From assembly GCA_002435595.1 (NCBI GenBank), contig DJBL01000124.1:1-64000 (forward strand): a stretch of 64,000 bases of DNA. The letters run 5' to 3'. The notes below the pieces were generated by a model. That model was not told the DNA's origin. It saw nothing but the letters and a program-made list of their open reading frames with translations, and did no database searches. Positions within the stretch are counted from its first letter, which is position 1; each line of letters opens with the position of its first letter. This document shows positions 8,680 to 16,091 of this stretch, piece by piece. Made by a program: the position numbers and the translations under genes. Source of the stretch: Stenotrophomonas maltophilia (GTDB lineage: Bacteria > Pseudomonadota > Gammaproteobacteria > Xanthomonadales > Xanthomonadaceae).

Positions 8680-10146
8680 ATGGACACCGCCCTGCCCTTG
8701 GACTACTCCGCCTGCGAAAGCGCCCGGCTGGCCCGCGATGCGCGCTTTGACGGCGTGTTTTTCACCGCGGTGTGCAGCACCGGCATCTACTGCCGGCCCG
8801 TGTGCCCGGCGCCGCCGCCCAAACCGCGCAACGTCGATTACTACCCCACGGCGGCCGCGGCGGCAGCCGCCGGTTTCCGCCCGTGCCTGCGCTGCCGCCC
8901 GGAGCTGGCGCCGGAAGCCCAGGACGCACTGAGCAATGAAACCCTGCAGCGCGCGCTGGCGCTGATCCACGACGGCTTCCTGCAGGATGCGCCGGTCGGC
9001 GCGCTCGCCGCGCGGATGGGCTTGAGCGCACGCCAGCTGCAGCGCCTGTTCGTGGCCAGGCTCGGCGCCGCCCCGGCGCAGATCCATGCCACCCGGCGGT
9101 TGCTGCTGGCCAAGCAGCTGCTGACCGAGACCGCGCTGCCGATCACCGACGTGGCCATGGCCTCGGGCTACAACAGCCTGCGCCGCTTCAACGCCGCCTT
9201 CGTGGAGGGCTGCGGGATGCCGCCGACCGCGATCCGGCGCCAGCGCGGCGCGCTGGGCGAGGGCGCGCTGACGCTGCGGCTGGCCTACCGCCCGCCACTG
9301 GATTTTTCCGCGATGCTCGGCTTCCTGCGCCGTCGTTCGATTCCGGGCATCGAGTGCATCGATGCGGACAGCTACCAACGGGTGATCGGACCACCCCAAC
9401 GCCCCAGCGTGATCAGGGTCAGCGCCGATCCGAAGCGGCCGGAGCTGCTGCTGCAGCTGGGCCAGGTCGACCCGCGCGCGATTCCCGGGATCGTGCGCCG
9501 GGTGCGCCGCATCTTCGACCTGGATGCCGACCTGCGCATCGTGCATGCCACGCTGGGCAAGGACCCGCTGCTGGCACGCGGCATCGCGCAGCGGCCCGGG
9601 CTGCGCGTGCCCGGTGGCTGGGACGGCTTCGAGGTGGCGGTGCGCGCGGTGCTGGGCCAACAGGTCAGCGTGGCCGCAGCGACCACCCTGGCACGCCGCG
9701 TGGTGGACCGGTTCGGCGGCGTGCTGGAGGGCATGCCTGAAGGCCTGGACCGCCAGTTCCCCACGCCGCAGGCATTGGCCGAGGCACCGCTGGAAACCAT
9801 CGGTCTGCCGCGGACGCGCGCCGCCACGGTGCGCGCGATGGCTGCGGCGGTGGCCGCAGGCCGGCTGGATTTCGACGCCGGCCAGCGCCTGGAAAACTTC
9901 GTGGCACGCTGCGTGGCGCTGCCCGGGATCGGGCCGTGGACCGCGCACTACATGGCGCTGCGCGCACTGGGGCTGCCCGACGCCTTCCCCGCCGGCGACC
10001 TGGTGCTGCAGCAGGTGCTCGGCGGTGATGCGCGGCTCAGTGAACGCGCCACCGAAGCCTGTTCGCAGGCCTGGCGACCGTGGCGCGCCTACGCCGTGCT
10101 GCATCTGTGGCATCTGTCCGCCCCTACCCCTGGAGTGAGCCCATGA
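8680..10146 (+). CDS. Ada-type regulator fused to AlkA 3-methyladenine glycosylase
   Basis: This 488-residue fusion couples an alkylation sensor to a repair enzyme. The N-terminal zinc domain has Cys38, Cys42, Cys69 and Cys72, the same numbering as E. coli Ada, so Cys38 should accept methyl groups from phosphotriesters. An AraC-type helix-turn-helix follows (about 85-188). The C-terminal half is an AlkA glycosylase with the helix-hairpin-helix PGIGPWTAHY (about 415-424) and catalytic Asp440 in PAGDLVL. The start at ATG 8680 is supported by the immediate Ada-like sequence. There is no Shine-Dalgarno, and a TAGACT box lies seven bases upstream, suggesting a leaderless message. It overlaps the next gene by four bases (ATGA). 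Confidence 0.92.
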   Translation: MDTALPLDYSACESARLARDARFDGVFFTAVCSTGIYCRPVCPAPPPKPRNVDYYPTAAAAAAAGFRPCLRCRPELAPEAQDALSNETLQRALALIHDGFLQDAPVGALAARMGLSARQLQRLFVARLGAAPAQIHATRRLLLAKQLLTETALPITDVAMASGYNSLRRFNAAFVEGCGMPPTAIRRQRGALGEGALTLRLAYRPPLDFSAMLGFLRRRSIPGIECIDADSYQRVIGPPQRPSVIRVSADPKRPELLLQLGQVDPRAIPGIVRRVRRIFDLDADLRIVHATLGKDPLLARGIAQRPGLRVPGGWDGFEVAVRAVLGQQVSVAAATTLARRVVDRFGGVLEGMPEGLDRQFPTPQALAEAPLETIGLPRTRAATVRAMAAAVAAGRLDFDAGQRLENFVARCVALPGIGPWTAHYMALRALGLPDAFPAGDLVLQQVLGGDARLSERATEACSQAWRPWRAYAVLHLWHLSAPTPGVSP

Positions 10147-10634
10147 GCCTGTTCTACGACACTTTCGACAGCCCGATCGGGCCCCTCACCGTGGCCGGCG
10201 ACGGCCAGGGCATCCACCACATCCTGTTCGAAAGCAACCGCTACGACGCCAAGGGCCGCGCGCTCTGGCAGCACGACCCCCACGCCCTGCGCGAGGCACG
10301 CCGCCAGCTCCTGCAGTACCTGGGCGGCGAGCGCCAGCGCTTCGAGCTGCCGCTGGCCCCGCACGGCACCGCGTTCCAGCTGCGGGTGTGGAAGGCCCTG
10401 GCCGACATTCCATTCGGGCAGACCTGGAGCTATGTCGAGCTGGCCCGGCACATCGGCCATCCCACCGCCAGTCGCGCCGTCGGCGCGGCCAATGGCCGCA
10501 ATCCGCTGCCGATCGTGCTGCCCTGCCACCGGGTGATCGGCAGCAGCGGCGCGCTCACCGGCTTCGGTGGCGGGCTGCCGACCAAGGCCGCATTGCTGCA
10601 GCTGGAAAAGCGCGGCGAGTCGCTGCTGGCCTGA
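10143..10634 (+). CDS. ogt: Methylated-DNA-[protein]-cysteine S-methyltransferase
   Basis: This 163-residue suicide repair protein transfers the alkyl group of O6-alkylguanine or O4-alkylthymine to its own cysteine. The active-site motif is PCHRVIGSSGALTGFGGGL with Cys128, preceded by the HTH-like recognition region SRAVGAANGRNP and an Ada/Ogt N-terminal half. It supplies the methyltransferase activity absent from the Ada/AlkA fusion encoded upstream. The start codon overlaps the stop of that gene (ATGA), so the two are translationally coupled and likely respond together to methylation damage. Confidence 0.93.
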   Translation: MSLFYDTFDSPIGPLTVAGDGQGIHHILFESNRYDAKGRALWQHDPHALREARRQLLQYLGGERQRFELPLAPHGTAFQLRVWKALADIPFGQTWSYVELARHIGHPTASRAVGAANGRNPLPIVLPCHRVIGSSGALTGFGGGLPTKAALLQLEKRGESLLA

Positions 10635-10690
10635 GCGAACGTGCCATAGGTTGTCTTCGCCGCGTCACCGCCGCGAATTATCATGGCCGG

Positions 10691-11944
10691 ATGATTTCCG
10701 TCCGACTTTGCCTGGCGCTTGCCGCCTCTCTCGCGCTGGCCGGGTGTGCCAGCGTTCCGTCCACGCCACCGGTGGCCAGCACCACGCCGGGCACCGCCGC
10801 GGTCGCGCCCAAGCTGCTGCTGGTCTCCATCGACGGCCTGCGTGCGGACATGCTCGACCGCGGGATCACGCCGAACCTGTCGCGCATCGTCGATGGCGGC
10901 GTGCGCGCTCGCTGGATGACCCCTTCCTACCCGTCGTTGACCTTCCCCAACCACTACACGCTGGTCACCGGGCTGCGCCCGGATCACCACGGCATCATCC
11001 ACAACAGCATGCACGCCGACGACCTGGGCACGTTCCGGCTGAGCAGGCCCGAAGCGGTGACCGATGCGCGCTGGTGGGGCGGCGAGCCGATCTGGGTGGG
11101 CGCGGAGAAGGCCGGGGTGCGCACGGCGACCTGGTCCTGGCCCGGCAGCGAGGCGGCCATCCAGGGCATACGGCCCAGCCAGTGGCGGGTCTATGACGGC
11201 ACGGTGCCGCTGGACGAGCGGGTGGACCAGGTGCTGGGCTGGATCTCGCGCAGCGATGCGCAGGCGCCGCGCCTGGTCACCCTGTACATGGAGCAGGTGG
11301 ACCACGCCGGCCACGACAACGGGCCGGAGTCGCCGGAATACACGGCGGCGGTGGTCGCGGTGGATGCCGCCGTCGGACGCCTGCTGGACGGGCTGCACGC
11401 GCGCGGGCTGGACCAGACCACCAACGTGATCGTGGTGTCCGACCACGGCATGGCCGGCGTGCCCGAGGGCCACACGATCGCGGTGGAGGACATGGTCGAT
11501 CCGTCGATCGCCAAGGACGTATCGGTGGGCCAGTCGATCGGGTTTGCACCGCGACCGGGCCAACAGGCCGCGGCCGAGAAGATCCTGCTCGGTGCACACC
11601 CACACTACGACTGCTGGACACGGCAGACGCTGCCGGCGCGCTGGGTCTACGGACGCAATCCGCGCGTTCCGCCGATCGTCTGCCAGATGCACGAGGGCTG
11701 GAACGCGCTGAGCCGGGCCAGCATCGCCAAGCGGATGCCGGGCAATCGCGGCTCGCACGGCTACGACAACGCGCTGCCATCGATGCGCGCGGTATTCATC
11801 GCACGCGGGCCGTCGTTCAAGCAGGGCCAGGTGCTGCCCGGCTTTGACAACGTGGATGTCTACCCGCTGCTGGCGCGCCTGCTCGGCATCCCGGCCGCGC
11901 CCAACGACGGCAACGCGCAGACCCTGCTGCCGGCACTGCGCTGA
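10691..11944 (+). CDS. Ectonucleotide pyrophosphatase/phosphodiesterase (NPP) lipoprotein
   Basis: This is a 417-residue alkaline-phosphatase-superfamily enzyme anchored by a lipobox (LALAGC, Cys19). The metal-site Asp48 lies in VSIDGL. The nucleophile is Thr84 in PSLTFPNHY, the signature of NPP enzymes, followed by Asn105 (HNSMH). Further metal ligands are visible in QVDHAGHDNGPESPEY, VVSDHGM and NRGSHGYDN. The Xanthomonas NPP of known structure hydrolyses nucleotide phosphodiesters and has this layout. The ATG at 10691 begins the signal peptide; a TATCAT box ends six bases upstream with no ribosome site, so a leaderless transcript is likely. It is separated from ogt by 56 bases. Confidence 0.9.
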   Translation: MISVRLCLALAASLALAGCASVPSTPPVASTTPGTAAVAPKLLLVSIDGLRADMLDRGITPNLSRIVDGGVRARWMTPSYPSLTFPNHYTLVTGLRPDHHGIIHNSMHADDLGTFRLSRPEAVTDARWWGGEPIWVGAEKAGVRTATWSWPGSEAAIQGIRPSQWRVYDGTVPLDERVDQVLGWISRSDAQAPRLVTLYMEQVDHAGHDNGPESPEYTAAVVAVDAAVGRLLDGLHARGLDQTTNVIVVSDHGMAGVPEGHTIAVEDMVDPSIAKDVSVGQSIGFAPRPGQQAAAEKILLGAHPHYDCWTRQTLPARWVYGRNPRVPPIVCQMHEGWNALSRASIAKRMPGNRGSHGYDNALPSMRAVFIARGPSFKQGQVLPGFDNVDVYPLLARLLGIPAAPNDGNAQTLLPALR

Positions 11945-12041
11945 TCGCGGATGCGGATGCGGCGGCCCTGAAGGGGCCGCTGCCGCCGACGCCGTTGCAG
12001 GCGTCGCTGCTGCTCCCCCGCCCTGCCGCAGAACCCCGGCC

Positions 12042-12072
12042 AAAAAAAAACGCGGCGCAAGCGCCGCGTTTT
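12042..12072. terminator. Bidirectional intrinsic terminator between NPP gene and thx
   Basis: CGCGGCGC and GCGCCGCG form an 8-bp stem around AA. It is flanked by nine A residues on one side and TTTT on the other, so it can end the minus-strand thx message (strong U run) and, less strongly, the plus-strand NPP message. Confidence 0.85.
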
Positions 12073-12092
12073 CTTCGACCCGCCAGGCGGGA

Positions 12093-12275
12093 TCAACCGG
12101 CCTTGGCGACAGCCTTCTTGGCCACGGCCTTCTTGGCCGGTGCCTTGGCAACGGTCTTCTTGGCGACCGGCGCAGCTGCACCCACGGCCACCTTGCTCAC
12201 CGCGTGCGAGCGCGAATTGCCGTAGCTGGCGTTGTAGCGCTTGCCCTTGGCGGTCTTGCGGTCACCCTTACCCAT
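12093..12275 (-). CDS. 30S ribosomal protein Thx with Ala/Lys-rich tail
   Basis: This 60-residue basic protein starts MGKGDRKTAKGKRYNASYG, the conserved N-terminus of Thx-type small-subunit proteins. Thx of Thermus is about 27 residues; here a low-complexity tail of Ala, Lys and Val (about 28-60, with repeated KKAVAK units) follows, reminiscent of histone-H1-like tails. The ribosome site AAGGAG sits seven bases before the ATG. A strong terminator lies downstream, so it is monocistronic. The tail's contribution is unknown. The family call rests on the N-terminal motif. Confidence 0.85.
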   Translation of the reverse strand: MGKGDRKTAKGKRYNASYGNSRSHAVSKVAVGAAAPVAKKTVAKAPAKKAVAKKAVAKAG

Positions 12276-12383
12276 GTCGTCAACTCCTTAGTCTGAAATC
12301 TGATTACCCCGTACTGACACGGGTTCGGCGGGGCCGCCCTCTCAGGCGCCCCCGCGCACGATCTGAAAGCCTACCACAGCGCC

Positions 12384-12797
12384 TCAATGCGCACAGCTGG
12401 CGTCATGGACGTGGCCGTGGTTCAGGCGCAGGTTGACCAGGTGGGCGACGCCCACCAGCACCCCGCCCAGGGTCATCACCACCGCATGCGGCACCGCCGA
12501 ATGATGCAGCGGGTCGTACAGCAGGCCGGCCCACAGGGCTACAAGACCCGGCACCAGGAAGCCCAGCGCGCGCAACGCGCCGTGACGGCGATAGCCCCAC
12601 ACCAGGCTGAACAGACCCAGCAGCGTCACGAAGCTGACCAGCGCCAGCTCCACGCCGTCGCCCAGCCAGACCGACAGACCCAACGACGGCGCAGCGGCCA
12701 ACAGGATCGGCAATACCGCGCAGTGCACCGCGCACAGCAGTGAACCGGTGGCACCGAAGCGATCCAGCAGATGACGGACTCGAGCAAACAGGGGCAT
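12384..12797 (-). CDS. MerC-domain membrane protein
   Basis: This is a 137-residue inner-membrane protein with four predicted helices and the MerC-type pattern LLCAVHCAVLP in the first helix, whose cysteine pair binds mercury in MerC proteins. The tail is rich in His and Cys (HGHVHDASCAH). There are no other mer genes here. It is divergent from a zinc-type TonB receptor with Zur-like sites between, so a role in zinc rather than mercury handling is likely (inference). The ATG at 12797 is the first that gives a MerC-like N-terminus; the frame is open for 69 more codons upstream, but that stretch crosses the operator region. Confidence 0.8.
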   Translation of the reverse strand: MPLFARVRHLLDRFGATGSLLCAVHCAVLPILLAAAPSLGLSVWLGDGVELALVSFVTLLGLFSLVWGYRRHGALRALGFLVPGLVALWAGLLYDPLHHSAVPHAVVMTLGGVLVGVAHLVNLRLNHGHVHDASCAH

Positions 12798-12826
12798 GAC
12801 TTCCAGCAGGGTCGGCGAAGCGTTAT

Positions 12827-12839
12827 GGAATAATATAAC
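12827..12839. promoter_or_regulatory. Zur-like operator upstream of the MerC gene
   Basis: GGAATAATATAAC matches 10 of the 12 defined positions of the Zur operator core GTTATAnTATAAC. It lies 30 bases before the MerC start in an AT-rich patch. An imperfect dyad GTTAT...ATAAC (12822-12839) surrounds it. Binding is untested. Confidence 0.5.
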
Positions 12840-12921
12840 ATCAATCCCGACGCGCACTCCCTCCTCCCCCGCAACACCCCGTTCCCTGCTGTTCCCGATG
12901 GGATTGGCGCGCCCCACCATT

Positions 12922-12934
12922 GATACATTGTAAC
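12922..12934. promoter_or_regulatory. Zur-like operator upstream of the TonB receptor gene
   Basis: GATACATTGTAAC matches 9 of the 12 defined positions of GTTATAnTATAAC. It lies 25 bases before the receptor start and overlaps likely -10 sequences (TACATT), which suits repression by zinc-bound Zur. Confidence 0.45.
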
Positions 12935-12958
12935 AATTTACCGACGGACTCCCTGCCC

Positions 12959-15151
12959 ATGCGCTCTTCCCGTTCCCTCCAGCCGCACGCCCTGTCCCTG
13001 GCACTCGCCGCGGCGCTGATCCCCTCGCTGGCCCTGGCCGCCGACGACGCCGGCCAGCGTGACCACCACCTGACCGAACTGTCCGCAGTGAAGGTCACCG
13101 CCTCGCCCCTGCAGGGCGATGCCGAATCGCTGGCGCGCCCGGTAGATGTGCTCGCCGGCGAACGCCTGGATGAGCAGAAGGCCGGCACGCTCGGCGACAC
13201 CGTGGCCAAGCTGCCCGGCGTGCAGAGCACCTTCTTCGGCCCTGGCGTGGGCCGCCCGATCATCCGCGGCCAGGAAGGCCCGCGCGTGGCGGTGCTGTCC
13301 AATGGCATGGGCAACATGGACGCCTCCACGGTCAGCGCCGACCATGCCACCAGCATCGAGCCGTTCCTGGCCGACCAGATCGAAGTGCTGAAGGGACCGG
13401 CCACGCTGCTGTTCGGCAGCGGTGCGATCGGCGGCGCGGTCAACGTGGTCGATGGGCGCATCGCGCGCGAGCTGCCGGACCGTCCGCTCAGCGGGCGCGC
13501 CGAACTGCGCGGCAATTCGGTCAACGACGAGCGCAGCGGCATGTTCCGCCTGGATGGGGTCAACGGCAACTGGGTGCTGCACGTGGACGGACTGGTCCGC
13601 AACGGCGATGACTTCCGCATCCCCGGTTATGCGGTGATCGACGGACTGGAAGACCACAGCGGCCACGACCACGAGGAAGGGGATACCGACGAGCCGCGTC
13701 GCGGCCGCCTGGACAACAGCTCCATCCGCACCCGCGCCGGCGGCGTCGGCGCCACCTGGCTGGGCGAAGGCGGTTACTTCGGCGCCTCGGCCAGCACCTA
13801 CCGCACCAACTACGGCATTCCCAACGGCGCGCACGTGCATGCCGACGACGACCATGACCACGACCACGACCACGACCATGGCGACGAAGAGGAAGAAGGC
13901 GACGAGCACGATGTGCGCATCGACATGGTGCAGAACCGCTTCGAGGCCAAGGGCGGCATCTACAACCCGACCTCCTTCCTGAAGAACATCAACCTGCGCG
14001 CGGCCTATACCGACTACGAGCACACCGAGCTGGAAGCAGGCACGCCGTCCACGCGCTTCACCAACCGCGGCATCGAAGGCCGCCTGGAAGCGGTGCAGCA
14101 GCAGATCGGCGGCTGGGACGGCGCGTTCGGCCTGCAGTTCGGCAACGGCGATTTCGGCGCCAAGGGCGAGGAGGCCTTCGTCCCGGATACCAATACCAGG
14201 AACATCGGCCTGTTCGTGCTGCAGGAAAAGCAGTTCGGCCCGTTCAAGCTGGAGCTCGGCGGCCGCCATGACCAGGTCAAGCTGGATCCGACCGGCGACT
14301 ACCGCGCACGCACCTTCGATGCGACCAACCTGTCCGCCGCCGGCATCTGGAAGCTCAACGACGCAGTCGACCTGCGCTTTGGCGTGGACGGCTCCGAGCG
14401 CGCGCCGACCAACGAAGAGCTGTACGCGGCCGGTGCGCACATCGCCACCCGCTCGCTGGAGATCGGCGATGCCGACCTGAAGACCGAGCGGGGCCAGCGC
14501 ATCGAACTGGGCATCCACACGCACAGTGACCGCGTCGATTTCTCGGCCTCGATCTACCAGACCCGGTTCAAGAACTTCATCTACCTGGCCGACACCGGCG
14601 TGGTCGAATCGCTGCCGGTGCGACTGTGGACGCAGCAGGACGCCACCTTCAAGGGCGCCGAAGCCGAAGCGCTGTTCCACCTGTTCGAAGGTAGCGCCGG
14701 CGACTGGGATCTGCGGGTGTTCGGCGACTACGTGAAGGCCGAGCTGGATGGCAGCGGCACGCGCAACGTGGACATCGCGGTGCCGCATGGCGACCACAAC
14801 CACAATTACAGCGTGGAACTGGCCAACACCGGCTACCTGCCGCGGATTTCCCCGGCCCGCGTGGGCGCCGACCTGCGCTGGTCCAGGGACGGCTGGCGCG
14901 CCTCGGTGGGCGCGGTGCGCTACAGCAGCCAGAAGGACGTGGCGCAGAACGAAGACCCCAGCAACGGTTACACGCTGGTGGACGCGCACCTGGCCTATCG
15001 CTGGGACCGCACCGACAGCAACAGCTACGAGGTGTTCCTGGACGGCAACAACCTGACCAACCAGGAAGTGCGCCCGCATACCTCGCTGCTGCGCGACTAC
15101 TCGCCGCTGCCGGGCCGCGGCGTGGCCTTCGGCATCCGCGCGTACTTCTAA
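12959..15151 (+). CDS. TonB-dependent receptor, ZnuD-like zinc uptake
   Basis: This is a 730-residue outer-membrane receptor. It has a signal peptide ending SLALA (about residue 27), a TonB-box/plug region (about 40-165, with VLKGPATLLFGSGAIGGAVN), and a 22-strand barrel ending in Phe. Two extracellular loops are packed with His and Asp: GHDHEEGDTDEP at about 232-245 and a run of alternating Asp-His then Glu at about 293-318. Such loops are typical of ZnuD-type zinc receptors. The ATG at 12959 starts the signal peptide; an in-frame TTG at 12920 would run across the Zur-like site. It is divergent from the MerC gene. A strong terminator follows. Confidence 0.88.
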   Translation: MRSSRSLQPHALSLALAAALIPSLALAADDAGQRDHHLTELSAVKVTASPLQGDAESLARPVDVLAGERLDEQKAGTLGDTVAKLPGVQSTFFGPGVGRPIIRGQEGPRVAVLSNGMGNMDASTVSADHATSIEPFLADQIEVLKGPATLLFGSGAIGGAVNVVDGRIARELPDRPLSGRAELRGNSVNDERSGMFRLDGVNGNWVLHVDGLVRNGDDFRIPGYAVIDGLEDHSGHDHEEGDTDEPRRGRLDNSSIRTRAGGVGATWLGEGGYFGASASTYRTNYGIPNGAHVHADDDHDHDHDHDHGDEEEEGDEHDVRIDMVQNRFEAKGGIYNPTSFLKNINLRAAYTDYEHTELEAGTPSTRFTNRGIEGRLEAVQQQIGGWDGAFGLQFGNGDFGAKGEEAFVPDTNTRNIGLFVLQEKQFGPFKLELGGRHDQVKLDPTGDYRARTFDATNLSAAGIWKLNDAVDLRFGVDGSERAPTNEELYAAGAHIATRSLEIGDADLKTERGQRIELGIHTHSDRVDFSASIYQTRFKNFIYLADTGVVESLPVRLWTQQDATFKGAEAEALFHLFEGSAGDWDLRVFGDYVKAELDGSGTRNVDIAVPHGDHNHNYSVELANTGYLPRISPARVGADLRWSRDGWRASVGAVRYSSQKDVAQNEDPSNGYTLVDAHLAYRWDRTDSNSYEVFLDGNNLTNQEVRPHTSLLRDYSPLPGRGVAFGIRAYF

Positions 15152-15187
15152 GCTCTCTCCACCACTGGGGGTGCTGCTTCACCCTGA

Positions 15188-15212
15188 GGGGGCCGAAAGG
15201 CCCCCTTTTTTT
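15188..15212 (+). terminator. Intrinsic terminator of the TonB receptor gene
   Basis: A 7-bp GC stem (GGGGGCC/GGCCCCC) with a GAAA tetraloop is followed by seven T residues, 36 bases after the stop codon. It is a textbook Rho-independent terminator. Confidence 0.95.
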
Positions 15213-15306
15213 ACACGCCACGAGCGCTGTGACCGCCAGCCACCCAGCTGGGCGGGCGTCTGTAACCGTGGAAAAACAACACCAACGGCAAGCGCTGAAG
15301 CAGCAG

Positions 15307-15337
15307 CAACAAGCGCAACAAGCGCAACAAGCGCAAC
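15307..15337. repeat. 9-bp tandem repeat, 3.4 copies
   Basis: CAACAAGCG is repeated three times exactly, with CAAC of a fourth copy. It is preceded by a looser CAGCAGCAA run. Slippage-type microsatellite in non-coding DNA. Confidence 0.8.
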
Positions 15338-15433
15338 TGCTGGCGCAGGACCGCTCCGATCATGGATACCAGCCTCCCAACAAACCCACGCCACGAACCC
15401 AGCGGTGTGCCAGCGCGCGCGCGGTCTGTGAGA

Positions 15434-15540
15434 TGGGTGGCGGGTACGCGGTTCCAGGACACGCCGTGAACCCATCCATGGGCGCGCGTGGGCGCCATCC
15501 ATGGCGCCCAACGGTCCTGGCACCGCGTACCCGCCACCCA
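15434..15540. repeat. Long inverted repeat with two internal hairpins
   Basis: The outer 27-base arms (15434-15460 and 15514-15540) are complementary at 26 of 27 positions. Beyond a 1-base bulge, pairing can continue a few more bases outward. The 53-base interior has two further perfect hairpins: CCCAT/ATGGG (15471-15482) and GGGCGCCAT/ATGGCGCCC (15490-15509). The whole can fold as a three-way junction. It lies between two unrelated genes and has no coding content, so it is probably an interspersed repeat or a mobilisable non-coding element. It is not one of the GTAG-headed REPs seen elsewhere in the window. Confidence 0.8.
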
Positions 15541-15599
15541 TTCACGCCAACCACGAGCCACCGCCCAACCGGCGTCGGCTTCGGCTACCGCCCAGGCAC

Positions 15600-15630
15600 T
15601 TGACCTTTTACGTGCATATACACGTATGAT
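15600..15630 (+). promoter_or_regulatory. marR promoter with overlapping operator
   Basis: A -35 box TTGACC (15600-15605) and a -10 box TATGAT (15625-15630) are separated by 19 bp. The spacer holds a perfect dyad TACGTG-CATATA-CACGTA (15609-15626) that touches the -10 box. This is a likely site for autorepression by the MarR protein encoded 27 bases downstream. Confidence 0.6.
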
Positions 15631-15656
15631 CCCGCCAGACCACCCGGCGCGCGCCC

Positions 15657-16091
15657 ATGGACCCCACCCCCGCCAGCCCGTGCACCTGCTTCCGCCTGCG
15701 CCGCGCTTCGCGCCAGCTCTCGCAGATGTATGACAGCCACCTCGCGCCTGTCGGGCTCAGCCTCAACGCCTACTCCATCCTGCGCCGCGCCCCCCGCCCC
15801 CGACAGCTTGGCGAACTCGCCGACGCCCTCGGCATGGAGCGCACCACCCTCTCCCGCAACCTCAAACCCCTGCTGGCGGCCGGATGGCTGCAGGAGCAGC
15901 GTGGCCCGGATGCCCGCCAGCGCCTGATCGTCATCACCGCCCGCGGCAGCGCCCTGCTGCGCCGCGCCCGCCCGCTGTGGCAACGTGCGCAGGATCAGGT
16001 CGAAGCCGCCTTCGGCGCGATGCCCACCCAGCGCCTGAACGCCCTCCTGGACCAGCTCGACCACGCCCTGCCGACCGGAGATGCCGCATGA
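15657..16091 (+). CDS. MarR-family transcriptional regulator
   Basis: This is a 144-residue DNA-binding protein with the MarR winged-helix layout. The recognition region is QLGELADALGMERTTLSRNLKPLLAAGW (about 46-73), followed by the wing RGPDARQRLIVIT and a C-terminal dimerisation helix. Two cysteines (Cys9 and Cys11, in SPCTCFRLRRA) near the N-terminus occur in many redox- or electrophile-sensing MarR proteins, but sensing is not proven. Its ATG follows a promoter with a perfect dyad operator, and its stop overlaps the start of an MFS gene (ATGA). It probably represses its own operon. Confidence 0.88.
   Translation: MDPTPASPCTCFRLRRASRQLSQMYDSHLAPVGLSLNAYSILRRAPRPRQLGELADALGMERTTLSRNLKPLLAAGWLQEQRGPDARQRLIVITARGSALLRRARPLWQRAQDQVEAAFGAMPTQRLNALLDQLDHALPTGDAA

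Larger units (their letters stand above)
15213..15599. other. Intergenic region with repeat structures, no gene seen
   Basis: This stretch between the receptor terminator and the marR promoter shows no convincing gene. One frame is open across it, but it has no ribosome site, no recognisable domain, and coincides with the repeats listed separately (a 9-bp tandem repeat and a large inverted repeat). Confidence 0.6.

Noticed and set aside
12384..13004. MerC gene start at 13004 instead of 12797
   Set aside because: The extra 69 residues would cross the receptor gene start and both Zur-like sites and show no family similarity.
15229..15603. Plus-strand frame with a Gln-Ala repeat in the 15.2-15.6 kb gap
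   Set aside because: The repeat comes from the 9-bp tandem DNA repeat and the rest spans a large inverted repeat. There is no ribosome site or family.
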